Shown here one piece after another: positions 26,253 through 34,872 of a stretch of DNA of 35,007 bases; the stretch's first letter is position 1; each line of letters opens with the position of its first letter. The translations under genes were made by a program, and so were the position numbers. The notes below the pieces were generated by a model that was given only the letters and a program-made list of their open reading frames with translations, ran no database searches and was not told the origin of the DNA. The stretch comes from Caballeronia pedi (lineage in GTDB: Bacteria; Pseudomonadota; Gammaproteobacteria; Burkholderiales; Burkholderiaceae), in the NCBI RefSeq assembly GCF_001544915.2, contig NZ_FCOE02000058.1, positions 1 through 35,007 of the forward strand. The letters run 5' to 3'.

Positions 26253-27256
26253 GGCGACGGCTCCGTCGATTCACGTGCTGCATGTTCTTCGAAGCTAAAA
26301 CCCAGGTTCGTGAGCACGCGGCGATAGCCTTTGTCCGGTCCGCTCTCCGATACTTCCTTGCCACCAGGCGCGTGCGAGCGCAAGGGCGCATCGAGCGAAT
26401 GCTGTTTGATCGCGAGCGCCAGCGGACCTGCCTTCAGTGCCTGCGGATCGCAGACCTGGCTGAGCGGAATCGGCTTCAGCGCTTTAATCGCGGCCGGTTC
26501 GACCGCCGGGACGTAGCTGAAGGTTGCGGATCCGCCGCCGTCGAGATTGATAGCGTCGGTCACACCGCACGCTCGCATCACGCCCGCAAGCCCTTTGAGC
26601 GACAGCCCCTTCGAATCCGGCCGGCGTCCCTCGACCATGACGACCACCAGACGTCCCGTGTCACGCCGGATGCCCACTGCCATGCGCGGATCGAGATCGA
26701 GCGTCGGGTTCACATGAGCCTCGTCGACGAGCAACTCCCGATGCACGACCGCGCCGTCATTTCCGCGAATCCAGTCGCCCGACACGATCACATCGAAGCG
26801 GCTCGCATCCACTTGATCCGCGTAGCCGATTGCCGGCGCGCCTTTCCTTGTGAGCGCGAGCACGGCCGGCGCATGACCCGGCAACGGCGGCAGGCTGGCT
26901 TGAAAACCGTAGGCCTTGTATGGATACGTTGCGAGCTGGCACTCGGGAACGTCGTGCGGGGGCATGTAGAAGAATCCGGCGTTGATCGCGAGCGTTGCCC
27001 GGGTCCTCGCTTGCCACGCGAGCGTCGTCTCGCGATGAAGCGGAGCGCGTGCATCGCAATTTGCCTTGTCCGGCCCGGTCGCGACCGGCACGAAGTCCGC
27101 CGCCATCTCGACGACAGCGACATACCCCTTCACCGGCACCGGTCCTTCGCCGATGTCATAGGTGCCTTCCAGCGTCCCCAAACCAAGCCCGCCCGCGCAC
27201 GCCAGCGCGGGAAACATTGCACAGCACGCGGCCGCGATCCACCTTGCCCACTGCAT
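26249..27256 (-). CDS. Secreted NAGPA-domain (phosphodiester glycosidase-like) protein
   Basis: Predicted 335 residues. The signal peptide MQWARWIAAACCAMFPALACAGG sends it to the periplasm. The body matches the NAGPA/DUF2233 family: LAINAGFFYMPPHDV, DLDPRMAVGIRRDTGRLVVVMVEGR, LSLKGLAGVMRACGVTDAINLDGGGSATF. Named members include the mammalian phosphodiester glycosidase that uncovers mannose-6-phosphate. GAGGAAACGAG directly precedes the ATG at 27256; an upstream ATG at 27301 lacks a site and would spoil the signal peptide. It lies between kpsD and the glycosyltransferase. In a locus predicted to build a phosphodiester polymer, a periplasmic phosphodiester glycosidase could trim or edit the capsule. 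Confidence 0.88.
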   Translation of the reverse strand: MQWARWIAAACCAMFPALACAGGLGLGTLEGTYDIGEGPVPVKGYVAVVEMAADFVPVATGPDKANCDARAPLHRETTLAWQARTRATLAINAGFFYMPPHDVPECQLATYPYKAYGFQASLPPLPGHAPAVLALTRKGAPAIGYADQVDASRFDVIVSGDWIRGNDGAVVHRELLVDEAHVNPTLDLDPRMAVGIRRDTGRLVVVMVEGRRPDSKGLSLKGLAGVMRACGVTDAINLDGGGSATFSYVPAVEPAAIKALKPIPLSQVCDPQALKAGPLALAIKQHSLDAPLRSHAPGGKEVSESGPDKGYRRVLTNLGFSFEEHAARESTEPSP

Positions 27257-27319
27257 CTCGTTTCCTCGCTCGTTGCTGGATAAATCTCGCGTACTTGCCA
27301 TGGCGACTGCGCGACGCGC

Positions 27320-29146
27320 TTACAACCCGAGCGCCACCTTTGCGCTGATTGCAATCTGATAGAGAATTTGCGCAATGTCCTTTACGAACTGACGCGTCTT
27401 GAAGTCGACCTTCGGCAGGACGATGATCTGGTCACCCGGCTTTACCGCCTTGTCGCGGCGCGCGTCTGCGAATGTGCCGTCCAGATGAGAAATGATCACG
27501 CGAGAACCATCCGCATCCTGCGAGAAACCACCGGCTTGCGCGATATAGTCGTCCACGGAAAAGTGATCATTGGCCGCAATGGTATTGGGGAACAGTACCT
27601 CGCCGCCCACGAGCACGAGACCGTCCTTCGCCGGGACCCGTAGCACATCGCCGTTTTCCAGCAGCAGGTTGTCGCGCACCTCGCCCTTGCCGATCACGGT
27701 TTGTCCCGTCGGCTGAATCTTGCGGGCGCGATCGACCCATTGCAGCGCGAGCGCCGCTTCGTCCTTGCGCAAGCGTGCCTCTTCCTCCGTGCCGGAGCGC
27801 GCGGTCAATACAGCCGCTTCGAGATGCTGAAGCTCGGAGTCGAGCAACTGCTTCTGACGCTGCCTCACGCTCATGCGGAAAAGCTGCACGTCGTCTGTCG
27901 CGGATCTTTCAGTCATCTGAACTTGCGACAACAGCGAACCCAGGCGCGCGCCATAGGGCAGCACGTACTCCTGCTGACCGCGATGCTCGCCCTCCACCCG
28001 TACCGTGATCGTGCCGGGCTGTTTGTCGGCAGTGAATTCGATCTGATCGCCGTTGTGCAGCAAGACAGAAGGGCCATCGGCGAGCGGAAAGTAGTCGACA
28101 TTGACCGTCGTGCCGGCGTTGCGCGTCACTCGCACGTGCGTGGCCGCTGCATCCGGCTTGGCGGCCGATGCAATCTGCGTGAGTGTGGTCGAAGGCCCGG
28201 TAAATTCGAAGCGGCGTGCGCTCGAGGCGAGTCCCGTCACACTGACAGTGCTGTGACGCGGCCCGACGAAGATCACGTCGCCATCGGCCAATGGCGGCGA
28301 GCCGAGATCGCCGCGCAACAGGAAGTCATACAGATTGAACGTGCCGCGCACGACGCTGCCACGCTTGACTTGCACATCGAGAAAGGAACCTCGATCCGGA
28401 TCGATGCCGCCCGCTTCGTCGAGATATCGAAGTAGCGTATCGCTAGACGTCCCGTCATACATGCCCGGATGTCGCACGAAACCCGCGACGTATACGCGCA
28501 CCGGTTGCGCCGCCTGAAGGTCCACGTAGATGGAAACGCGGCCGCTGAACACACGGCGCAGCGCGCTCGTGACGGCCGCCTGCAAGTCGCGGTTGGACAC
28601 GCCAACGACTCGCAGAGGGCCTGCGTGCGGCAGAAAGATCGAACCTTGGGAATCGACCGTCAGCACCGCGTCGAAGTCGAAGCCGCCCCACATGCGCAAC
28701 CGGATACGATCGCCTATGGAGATCGAGTAATCGCCGTTGAAGGTGACGGACTTGCCGCGCGCAAACGCACCCGTGAAAAGTTGCGCGCCGAACACGTCGC
28801 TGGCAGCGTTCGCGGCGTAATCCTCGCGCTGCGTCAGCGTCAGGATGGGCGTCGCGTTATCAGGCAATGCAGGATCGCTGGGTGCGGCGCGCGGATCGTC
28901 GAACAGCGGTCGGCCGCTCATCGAAGCATTCGGGCCGCCGAACAGGCCATCTGTCGTCGCGCTCGGCACCGCGTTACCGATGCCACGGCTGAAACCGTCG
29001 GCAAGATTCGATGCAGTCGTCGCCGACGTGCGCTGCCCGTAGACAGACTGCAACGCGATGCCGGTTCCAGCCGGCGCATCGGCACGCGCGGCAAACGCGC
29101 TTACCGCAACCGACGACAACACACCTACCGCAATGACACGAAACAT
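27320..29146 (-). CDS. kpsD: Capsule export outer-membrane/periplasmic protein, KpsD/Wza-like with SLBB domains
   Basis: Predicted 608 residues. The signal peptide MFRVIAVGVLSSVAVSAFAARA has no lipobox Cys. After a low-complexity region the polysaccharide-export domain begins near YSISIGDRIRLRMWGGFDFDAVLTVDSQGSIFLP, followed by SLBB-type domains (PVRVYVAGFVRHPGMYDG; GLVLVGGEVLFPNTIAAND; DYIAQAGGFSQDADGSRVII). A charged segment around 430-500 (VRQRQKQLLDSELQHLEAA) may be a coiled coil. It should form the outer-membrane channel that works with KpsE and KpsMT. AGGA lies nine bases before the ATG at 29146. Slightly longer than E. coli KpsD. Confidence 0.92.
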   Translation of the reverse strand: MFRVIAVGVLSSVAVSAFAARADAPAGTGIALQSVYGQRTSATTASNLADGFSRGIGNAVPSATTDGLFGGPNASMSGRPLFDDPRAAPSDPALPDNATPILTLTQREDYAANAASDVFGAQLFTGAFARGKSVTFNGDYSISIGDRIRLRMWGGFDFDAVLTVDSQGSIFLPHAGPLRVVGVSNRDLQAAVTSALRRVFSGRVSIYVDLQAAQPVRVYVAGFVRHPGMYDGTSSDTLLRYLDEAGGIDPDRGSFLDVQVKRGSVVRGTFNLYDFLLRGDLGSPPLADGDVIFVGPRHSTVSVTGLASSARRFEFTGPSTTLTQIASAAKPDAAATHVRVTRNAGTTVNVDYFPLADGPSVLLHNGDQIEFTADKQPGTITVRVEGEHRGQQEYVLPYGARLGSLLSQVQMTERSATDDVQLFRMSVRQRQKQLLDSELQHLEAAVLTARSGTEEEARLRKDEAALALQWVDRARKIQPTGQTVIGKGEVRDNLLLENGDVLRVPAKDGLVLVGGEVLFPNTIAANDHFSVDDYIAQAGGFSQDADGSRVIISHLDGTFADARRDKAVKPGDQIIVLPKVDFKTRQFVKDIAQILYQIAISAKVALGL

Positions 29147-29150
29147 GACT

Positions 29151-30305
29151 TCAATCCTGATGGTCGCGAATGATCGCGCCGAGCAAAAAGATGACACCCG
29201 CGATCAACACCGACACCACCGCGAACACAATGACGTTGTATAACCGCCGCGGCTCAAGCGACTCCTGCGGCAGGTTGGCAGACTGGAGAATGGAGACGCT
29301 CTTGATCTTGCGCGTAGCCTCGACACGCGCCTTTTCGAGCGCGGCGAGCGCTGTCTTGTAGACGTCCTCCATAAAGACAGCCTCCGCCTGAAGTCGTTCT
29401 TGCCGTTCAACGAGCGCGTTGAGCGGATCGCCCTTACGCGATGCTAGACGGCCCTGCTCGGTTGCAATCTGGCGCTGAATGGCGGCGACCTGCGTGTCGA
29501 TCTCGATCATGTCCGGCGCATTGGCCGTGAGATAGCCCTCCATCGCGTGCTTCTTCGCTGTGAGATCGGCGCGTTCGGCCTCCAGACGCGCGACAACTTC
29601 CGACACGCTCTGGACCGTCGCCCTCGGCGACACGAGCCCATTGCGGTTCTGAAATTCAAGCAATTTTTGACGCGCCGCCGTCATGCGGTCGCGAATCGTC
29701 ACCAGTTGCTTTTCGATGAACGAGACCTGTTCTCCCGCTAGCTGGTTGTCCTCACGATTCATGTCGGCCTCGCCCTCGCTGACGAGTGCCTGCGCGAGCG
29801 CCTGCGCCATTTGAGGGGTATAACCTTGCGCGCGCACGACGAGTAGTTGACTGTAGTCGTCGTATGTAGCCGTCACGCGCAAAAGGTAATACTGGTAGAA
29901 GCGCTCATCGGAGGCATCGCGGTCCCAAAGACGCGAGAAGAGATCGTGTCGGGAGTCGCTGAAGTGCTCTCGCAGGTGAAGTTTCTTATCCAGCCGTCGC
30001 ATCATGTCGAGCGACAGCAGCCGGTCCTTGAAAAGGAGCAGATCTCGCGATTCGTTCGAACCCGATATGACCGAAAGCAAGTCGCCCGAGGGCCCACGCG
30101 CAACCGAGTCCGTACGCTGCACGACGACGTGCATCTCTGCTACGTAACGGTCCGACGCGATGCACCCCCAGTAAGCGGATGCGCCGAGGATAGCAACCAG
30201 CACGAGCAGTTTCAGCCAGTGGCGCCGCCAAGTGCGCAACCGTGCTGTCGCGCGCGGAAACGTCTGCGTCGCGCGCAGCAGTACATCGGAAGGGTAGTAC
30301 TTCAT
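29151..30305 (-). CDS. kpsE: Capsule export inner-membrane protein, KpsE-like (polysaccharide co-polymerase type)
   Basis: Predicted 384 residues. It has an N-terminal cytoplasmic tail, a first membrane segment (about 31-50, LKLLVLVAILGASAYWG), a large periplasmic part with heptad-like coiled coil (about 195-330, EQVSFIEKQLVTIRDRM to RQERLQAEAVFMEDVYKTAL), the conserved PQESLEPRR before the second segment, and C-terminal LYNVIVFAVVSVLIAGVIFLLGAII. It links the ABC transporter to the outer-membrane channel. The start overlaps the kpsT stop by 4 bases, and kpsD follows after 4 bases. Confidence 0.94.
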   Translation of the reverse strand: MKYYPSDVLLRATQTFPRATARLRTWRRHWLKLLVLVAILGASAYWGCIASDRYVAEMHVVVQRTDSVARGPSGDLLSVISGSNESRDLLLFKDRLLSLDMMRRLDKKLHLREHFSDSRHDLFSRLWDRDASDERFYQYYLLRVTATYDDYSQLLVVRAQGYTPQMAQALAQALVSEGEADMNREDNQLAGEQVSFIEKQLVTIRDRMTAARQKLLEFQNRNGLVSPRATVQSVSEVVARLEAERADLTAKKHAMEGYLTANAPDMIEIDTQVAAIQRQIATEQGRLASRKGDPLNALVERQERLQAEAVFMEDVYKTALAALEKARVEATRKIKSVSILQSANLPQESLEPRRLYNVIVFAVVSVLIAGVIFLLGAIIRDHQD

Positions 30306-30967
30306 CTAACGATACTTTCTTTATAACGGCCAAGAGCCTCGTCGAGATCCTCGAACCATTGCACCTGACCTTGGTTCACCCAGATGGCGCTGTCACAGAA
30401 ATTTTTGAGTGTGGACTCGTCATGCGAAACCATCACGAGACCAGCGCGCGATGCAAGATCGCGAAATGCGTCGCGCGATTTCTTGCGGAACGCCGCGTCT
30501 CCGACCGACGTAAGTTCGTCGACGAGATACAGGTCGAAATCGAATGCGAGCGACACGGCAAACGCCAGGCGGGATCGCATGCCGGAGGACATCGCCTTCA
30601 CCGGCTTTTCGATGCCCGCTCCCAGCTCCGAAAACTCTCGCACGAACGCAAGCTTCTCCGGCAACTGGCTCTCGGGCACTCCGTGAAGCCGCGCAATGAA
30701 TTTCGCGTTCTGAGTGCCTGACAAAGAACCTTGGAAGCCGCCGGATAGCCCGAGCGGCCAGGACACCCGGCAAGTCCGCCTGATCGTGCCGCGCGTCGGA
30801 CGGTCCATTCCGCCAAGAAGATTGAGCAGAGTCGTTTTGCCGGCTCCATTCCGGCCAATGACTGCGAGCTTCGCGTGGCTCGGAATCTCGAGGTTCACAC
30901 CGTTGAGCACCAGTTCGCTGCCGTGATGACTGCGATAACGCTTCACCAGATCCTTGACGACGATCAT
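30302..30967 (-). CDS. kpsT: Capsule export ABC transporter ATPase KpsT
   Basis: Predicted 221-residue ATPase that powers capsule export. Walker A is GRNGAGKTT (38-46), the signature region is KAMSSGMRSRLAFAVSLAFDFDLYLVDEL, and the switch His is in VMVSHDESTLK. The SSGM signature and the short length are typical of KpsT/Wzt-type exporters without a C-terminal carbohydrate-binding domain, so export need not depend on a modified chain end. Overlaps kpsM and kpsE by 4 bases each. Confidence 0.96.
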   Translation of the reverse strand: MIVVKDLVKRYRSHHGSELVLNGVNLEIPSHAKLAVIGRNGAGKTTLLNLLGGMDRPTRGTIRRTCRVSWPLGLSGGFQGSLSGTQNAKFIARLHGVPESQLPEKLAFVREFSELGAGIEKPVKAMSSGMRSRLAFAVSLAFDFDLYLVDELTSVGDAAFRKKSRDAFRDLASRAGLVMVSHDESTLKNFCDSAIWVNQGQVQWFEDLDEALGRYKESIVR

Positions 30968-31767
30968 CTCTCCACCAGCTTCCGGCCGAATCGCGCATGC
31001 AGAAACAAACCTGTGACCACGAGGACGAGCGACCAGATCCCAAGATAGGCTGGATTTACGAGATCAGGCTCGTGATAAGCCTCGAAGAAGCCGCCTCGAA
31101 TCATTTCTATGCCGCTCACGATGGGGTTCATGAAGAACAGCGGACGAATGGAGGCCGGGATCCACGATGACGGATAGAGCGTCGCTGACATGTAGTAGAT
31201 AGGTCCGAAGGACATCTTGACGATCTGTCCCATCTCTGGAACGAGCTTCGCGCCGGCCGAGAAGGTCAAGGCCAGTCCGAGACCGAACGACCACAGCATG
31301 AAGAACGCACCCAGCACTCTCAATGGATCGCTCATGGAGATATCGGCGCCGAAGAGGCTGCAACCCGCAATCAGCAAAGCGCAGATCAGCAGATAGAGAA
31401 ACCCCTCGAGAAACGCGCGAGCCAATACCGTATCGATCGCCTTGATCTGCCGATACGAAAACAACGCCATGTTCGCCGAGATCGCGTCCATGCCACGCAT
31501 GGCGACGCTGCGCATCATGAAGAACGACAGCACGCCGACTCCGATGAACAGCGGCGCGTTGATACCCGGAATCAGGTGATGCTGAATGAGCCCATGCCAC
31601 AGCATCAGGAAAACCACGTGTTCGGCTGGCTCAAGCAAGAGCCAGATCCACGCCCCGCGTTCCAGGGAAATTCGCGTGACTGCTTCGCGCAAGACGAGTG
31701 CATAAAGCACCGACCGCATCACGCTCAAGGAGGAGCGCGGCGATCTGAACTGCGCGCTGTCAGGCAT
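30964..31767 (-). CDS. kpsM: Capsule export ABC transporter permease KpsM
   Basis: Predicted 267-residue inner-membrane protein of the ABC-2 type with about six hydrophobic segments (such as WIWLLLEPAEHVVFLMLW, FLYLLICALLIAGCSLFG, VLGAFFMLWSFGLGLALTFSAG, LGIWSLVLVVTGLFLHARFG). The motif NPIVSGIEMIRGGFFEAYH near the end is characteristic of KpsM/BexB permeases. It forms the exporter with KpsT. It is the first gene of the minus-strand capsule operon. The ribosome site before the ATG is weak. Confidence 0.95.
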   Translation of the reverse strand: MPDSAQFRSPRSSLSVMRSVLYALVLREAVTRISLERGAWIWLLLEPAEHVVFLMLWHGLIQHHLIPGINAPLFIGVGVLSFFMMRSVAMRGMDAISANMALFSYRQIKAIDTVLARAFLEGFLYLLICALLIAGCSLFGADISMSDPLRVLGAFFMLWSFGLGLALTFSAGAKLVPEMGQIVKMSFGPIYYMSATLYPSSWIPASIRPLFFMNPIVSGIEMIRGGFFEAYHEPDLVNPAYLGIWSLVLVVTGLFLHARFGRKLVER

Positions 31768-32256
31768 CGCTTGTTGATTCGAATGCGGCGAACTTCAGCC
31801 GCGTAGGGGCCGTTACGGCCGCGCGCCGCGACCATCTGGACGCGAGAACGCTCGCCGGAATATCGAAATGGGGCAAGCGGCCCGATGCTTCAATTGCGTG
31901 CTGCACTTGGATACCGATCACTGAATTGGAGCGACTGCGCGGAGCACTCGCCAAGTCCCGGAAGCACACTTCCGTTACACATGTATGAAAACTCAAAGCG
32001 CGCAGAATATATCTCAGATCGTAAACATTCACTTACAAATTTTGTATCCTTTCGGTCAGCTTTATCTTTTTTGCAACACTCCCTACAAACCTTCCGGTAA
32101 AGACTTAACATGCGGCCGCATTGCGCGCGATTCGAAGGTGAGCGGGGAGCATCACCGTTTCGTGCAGGTCCAGGATGAGAAGCCGAACTGATGCAGGCGC
32201 GGGATCATGCGTCCAGGCGTTCGCACTACCGCAAGAAAGGTCCATAACCTCGGATC
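31768..32256. other. Intergenic control region between divergent kpsM operon and kpsS, AT-rich core
   Basis: This 489-base gap has no convincing gene. Its centre (about 31975-32105) is markedly AT-rich against GC-rich surroundings and should hold the promoters of both capsule units. Visible structures are a small hairpin CGGAAG-CACA-CTTCCG (31959-31974) and the palindrome TACAAA-T-TTTGTA (32034-32046). Several -10-like hexamers occur, but I could not pick one with confidence. The distance from the AT-rich core to kpsM suggests an untranslated leader of 200 bases or more. Confidence 0.6.
32034..32046. promoter_or_regulatory. Palindrome TACAAA-T-TTTGTA in capsule promoter region
   Basis: A perfect 6-bp inverted repeat about a single central T, lying in the middle of the AT-rich part of the kpsM/kpsS divergent region, 210 bases from kpsS and 266 from kpsM. 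It is a candidate operator. In such AT-rich sequence, chance palindromes of this size are not rare. Confidence 0.35.
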
Positions 32257-33597
32257 ATGAACAGCCACACGCGATATCGAAGGCTTGACCAACTGAGCCG
32301 ATACGAGAACCTCCTACTACTCCAAGGTCCGAACGGCCCGTTCTTTCGTCGGCTCGCTCTTCGCCTGACCGCGCTGGGCGCGAGGATCACCAAAGTCAAC
32401 TTCAACGGTGGGGATTCAATCTTTTACAGGGATGATTCCGCGGTCCACTACCGTGGCACCAACGAAGAATGGCCAGCGTTTGTCCGCCATCTGATCTTCG
32501 AGCGAGAGATCAAAGCCGTCATTCTGTTCGGTCAATGGCGTGCAATGCACCAGACAGCCATTAGCATTGCGCGTGAGCTTGGCGTGAAGATTTTCGTATT
32601 CGAAGAGGGTTATGCGCGTCCGTGGTGGATCACGCTCGAGGAAGGCGGCGTGAACGACGCTTCCGCTCTCACCACTGTCATCCCGAAGACGCTTCCAGTC
32701 TTTCCGCAGATCGCACGGCCCGAGCGGTTCCGTTTCGCCTTCAGCCGAATGGCGCTGTATTCGCTCACCTACTTCGCGTTCGGAACTCTGGCGCGAAAGC
32801 GGTATCCGCACTACGAGCATCACAAACCTTTTCGGCCGCGCGACACGCTGCTGTGGGTGCGGTCCGCCTACCTCAAGGCAAAGCACCATTTCGGAGAAAA
32901 GCGCACGCTTGGCTCGCTACTGGATCCCTACGGGCCCGACTTTTTTCTAGTCCCTCTTCAGATCAACACGGATGCTCAAATCGTTCATGCGAGCAACTGG
33001 ACTGGGAATGGCGAATTCATCGAGGCGACGATCCGCTCGTTTGCGCAACACGCTGCATCTACGGACATGCTCGTGTTCAAGCACCACCCGCTCGAGCGCG
33101 GACACGCGGACTACGCCTCGTTGATTCGAGCGGTCGCAGCGGATGAAAGCGTCGCGCAACGCGTGCTCTATGTCCAGGGCGGTCACGTGCCGTCGCTCCT
33201 CAAGCGCAGCAAGGGCGTAGTGACTGTCAACTCGACAGCGGGCCTGCAGGCGCTCTATCACGGAACACCGGTCTGTGTGACAGGAACGGCGTTTTACGCG
33301 CGACCGGCACTCGTCCACGAGTTCGAACCCGACAAATTCTGGCAAGCGCCAATCGAACCAAATCGATCGAGCTTCACGCGCTTCTACCGCTATATGATGC
33401 ATACGACGCAGATCAACGCTTCGTTCTACGCTTCGGACGATCTCGTTCCGTCGGGGCTTGTTCGACGAACAATGCGAGTTGCAACAAAGCTTGCAGGATC
33501 TGCTGCAGTGCTGGCTGTCTTCGATTCTGGCGGCGCATTTGCCACGACGAAATTGTTTGCGACATGGTTCATGCGCGTGCTCCAGACGCTTAACTAG
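32257..33597 (+). CDS. kpsS: Capsule Kdo transferase KpsS
   Basis: Predicted 446-residue cytoplasmic/membrane-associated enzyme that adds the first Kdo to phosphatidylglycerol, starting the linker that KpsC extends. Family marks are LLLLQGPNGPFFRRLALRL (about 19-37), VILFGQWRAMHQTAISIAREL, VFEEGYARPWWITLEEGGVN, FFLVPLQINTDAQI and TVNSTAGLQALYHGTPVCVTGTAFYA. The ribosome site is weak (only CGGA nearby). Unlike the kpsC-kpsS pair of E. coli, kpsS here is separate and divergent, 13 kb from kpsC. The 71 bases between it and tetR show no strong terminator. Confidence 0.94.
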   Translation: MNSHTRYRRLDQLSRYENLLLLQGPNGPFFRRLALRLTALGARITKVNFNGGDSIFYRDDSAVHYRGTNEEWPAFVRHLIFEREIKAVILFGQWRAMHQTAISIARELGVKIFVFEEGYARPWWITLEEGGVNDASALTTVIPKTLPVFPQIARPERFRFAFSRMALYSLTYFAFGTLARKRYPHYEHHKPFRPRDTLLWVRSAYLKAKHHFGEKRTLGSLLDPYGPDFFLVPLQINTDAQIVHASNWTGNGEFIEATIRSFAQHAASTDMLVFKHHPLERGHADYASLIRAVAADESVAQRVLYVQGGHVPSLLKRSKGVVTVNSTAGLQALYHGTPVCVTGTAFYARPALVHEFEPDKFWQAPIEPNRSSFTRFYRYMMHTTQINASFYASDDLVPSGLVRRTMRVATKLAGSAAVLAVFDSGGAFATTKLFATWFMRVLQTLN

Positions 33598-33668
33598 TCT
33601 GGACTTGACCAACGCGATGAGCTTTGCGCGCGGGATCGAACGTCGCTCGCGCCTTTTGATGGTCCAGC

Positions 33669-34313
33669 CTACAAGGATGGCGACCTCTGGTTGCCCCCTC
33701 CCCCACCGCTTCTCCTCGCCGCATCCACCAGCGCACGAATCGCCCAGCGCTTCACCTTGCGCGTGCGCGCATCGTCGAGTTGCAGCACGTCCTTGCAGAC
33801 CAGCATCGCCTCGGTGCCGATCACGAGCGCGAGCGCCTGAGTCAGCGTGTCGAGCGCCGCCGGTCTGAACTGATCGTGCGCGGACTCCAGCGCCGCCTCG
33901 ATCAGCGGCGTGCGGCGATTCTGTCGCAACGGCACGTCGACTCCGGCTTCGCCCTTCGCCACGCGCTCCAGCGAATGCGCGAGCATCATGCGCAGCGGCA
34001 CTTCATTGGCGAGAATCATGTCGTGAAGCGCAGCATCGACCCGCAGCAAACGCGCGACCGGATCAGCCGATGCGCGTGCAGAAAAGAGCGTGCCGGCATC
34101 CGGCGTGTCGACATCGAGCGATGCTTCCAGCAGAAGCGCATCGACACTCGGGAAATGCCGATACGCCGTCGCGCGCGACACCATCGCTTCGGCAGCGACC
34201 TCCTCCAGACTCGGCTTGTGCCCCTGCTTCATGAGCCGCGATGCCGCCTGCAGCAGATCCTTGCGCGTGCGCTGCTTCTGATTGCCGCGCGTTCTCGTTG
34301 CCGGATCTGCCAT
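33669..34313 (-). CDS. TetR-family transcriptional regulator
   Basis: Predicted 214 residues. The N-terminal helix-turn-helix is at about 15-60 (TRKDLLQAASRLMKQGHKPSLEEVAAEAMVSRATAYRHFPSVDALLLEA), and the ligand-binding domain runs from about 70. It ends in a glycine/serine tail. It begins two bases after the SnoaL-like gene's stop (TGACATG), so the two are translated from one message. The palindromic operator in the promoter upstream of the pair is its likely site, giving self-repression. Ligand unknown. Confidence 0.93.
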   Translation of the reverse strand: MADPATRTRGNQKQRTRKDLLQAASRLMKQGHKPSLEEVAAEAMVSRATAYRHFPSVDALLLEASLDVDTPDAGTLFSARASADPVARLLRVDAALHDMILANEVPLRMMLAHSLERVAKGEAGVDVPLRQNRRTPLIEAALESAHDQFRPAALDTLTQALALVIGTEAMLVCKDVLQLDDARTRKVKRWAIRALVDAARRSGGGGGNQRSPSL

Positions 34314-34314
34314 G

Positions 34315-34737
34315 TCAGGCCTGCGGCAACTGACCGATGATCGCCGCGAGATCGACCCATACGTTCTCTCGCCTGATCTGCCCGCCCTCGCTGAACTCGA
34401 CGACATGCAGCATGCGGAATTCCAGCGGACGCCCACAGCCTTCGAGACCGAACGGCCTGCCCGGCGCCTTGCCGCGCCATAACGATTCATCGATGACGAA
34501 GCCATCGCCATAAAGACGGCGCAAGCATTCGACCCGGCTTTCCGACAGATCGGCGAACAGCGCTTCGTAGAACGGCCGCGCGCCCTCGCGTCCATGCGCC
34601 GGACCTGCCGGCCAGCCGACGACATCGTGCTCGACATCCTTCGTAAGCGTCGCGAGCACGCCTTCGACATCATCGCGGCGCTCGAAGCCGAAGTGCTCGT
34701 CGATCTTCCGGTCCATCTCTACTGAAGTCAGCGTCAT
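34315..34737 (-). CDS. SnoaL-like / NTF2-fold protein
   Basis: Predicted 140-residue cytoplasmic protein of the SnoaL/NTF2-like fold: an early helix (MDRKIDEHFGFERRDDVEGVLATLTKDVEHDVVGW), then PAHGREGARPFYEALFADL, and the late strand LEFRMLHVVEFSEGGQIRRENVWVDLAAI. Members include polyketide cyclases, isomerases and many of unknown function, so the reaction cannot be stated. AGGAGG lies five bases before the ATG at 34737; the longer frame starts at a TTG and is rejected. It is followed directly by tetR and is probably the regulator's main target. Confidence 0.85.
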   Translation of the reverse strand: MTLTSVEMDRKIDEHFGFERRDDVEGVLATLTKDVEHDVVGWPAGPAHGREGARPFYEALFADLSESRVECLRRLYGDGFVIDESLWRGKAPGRPFGLEGCGRPLEFRMLHVVEFSEGGQIRRENVWVDLAAIIGQLPQA

Positions 34738-34772
34738 GATTGCCTCCTTGCGCAAGTCACGCTTTCCGATTC

Positions 34773-34801
34773 ATTTTAGTGAGACGACAGTCTCATTACA
34801 A
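34773..34801 (-). promoter_or_regulatory. Promoter of the SnoaL-like/tetR operon
   Basis: On the minus strand, TTGTAA (34796-34801) and TAAAAT (34773-34778) are 17 bases apart, putting the transcript start near 34766, about 29 bases before the SnoaL-like ATG. The palindromic operator fills the spacer and touches both hexamers. Confidence 0.65.
34777..34798. promoter_or_regulatory. Palindromic TetR-type operator TAGTGAGAC-GACA-GTCTCATTA
   Basis: Two 9-base half-sites with one mismatch around a 4-base centre. The core TGAGAC-N4-GTCTCA (34780-34795) is perfect. It sits inside the promoter, so a bound TetR-family dimer would block RNA polymerase. Confidence 0.7.
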
Positions 34802-34872
34802 GATCGAAATATCGGTACCCGAGGCTAATGCTTAGCTATGCAATCACTTCACTTCGGGTGAATTCTTACGGA

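Noticed and set aside
32221..32232. GCGGTAGTGCG on the minus strand, resembling the ops (JUMPstart) element of RfaH-controlled polysaccharide operons
   Set aside because: It matches only 7 of the 8 core bases, lies about 455 bases from kpsM and outside the AT-rich promoter block; such a match can arise by chance.
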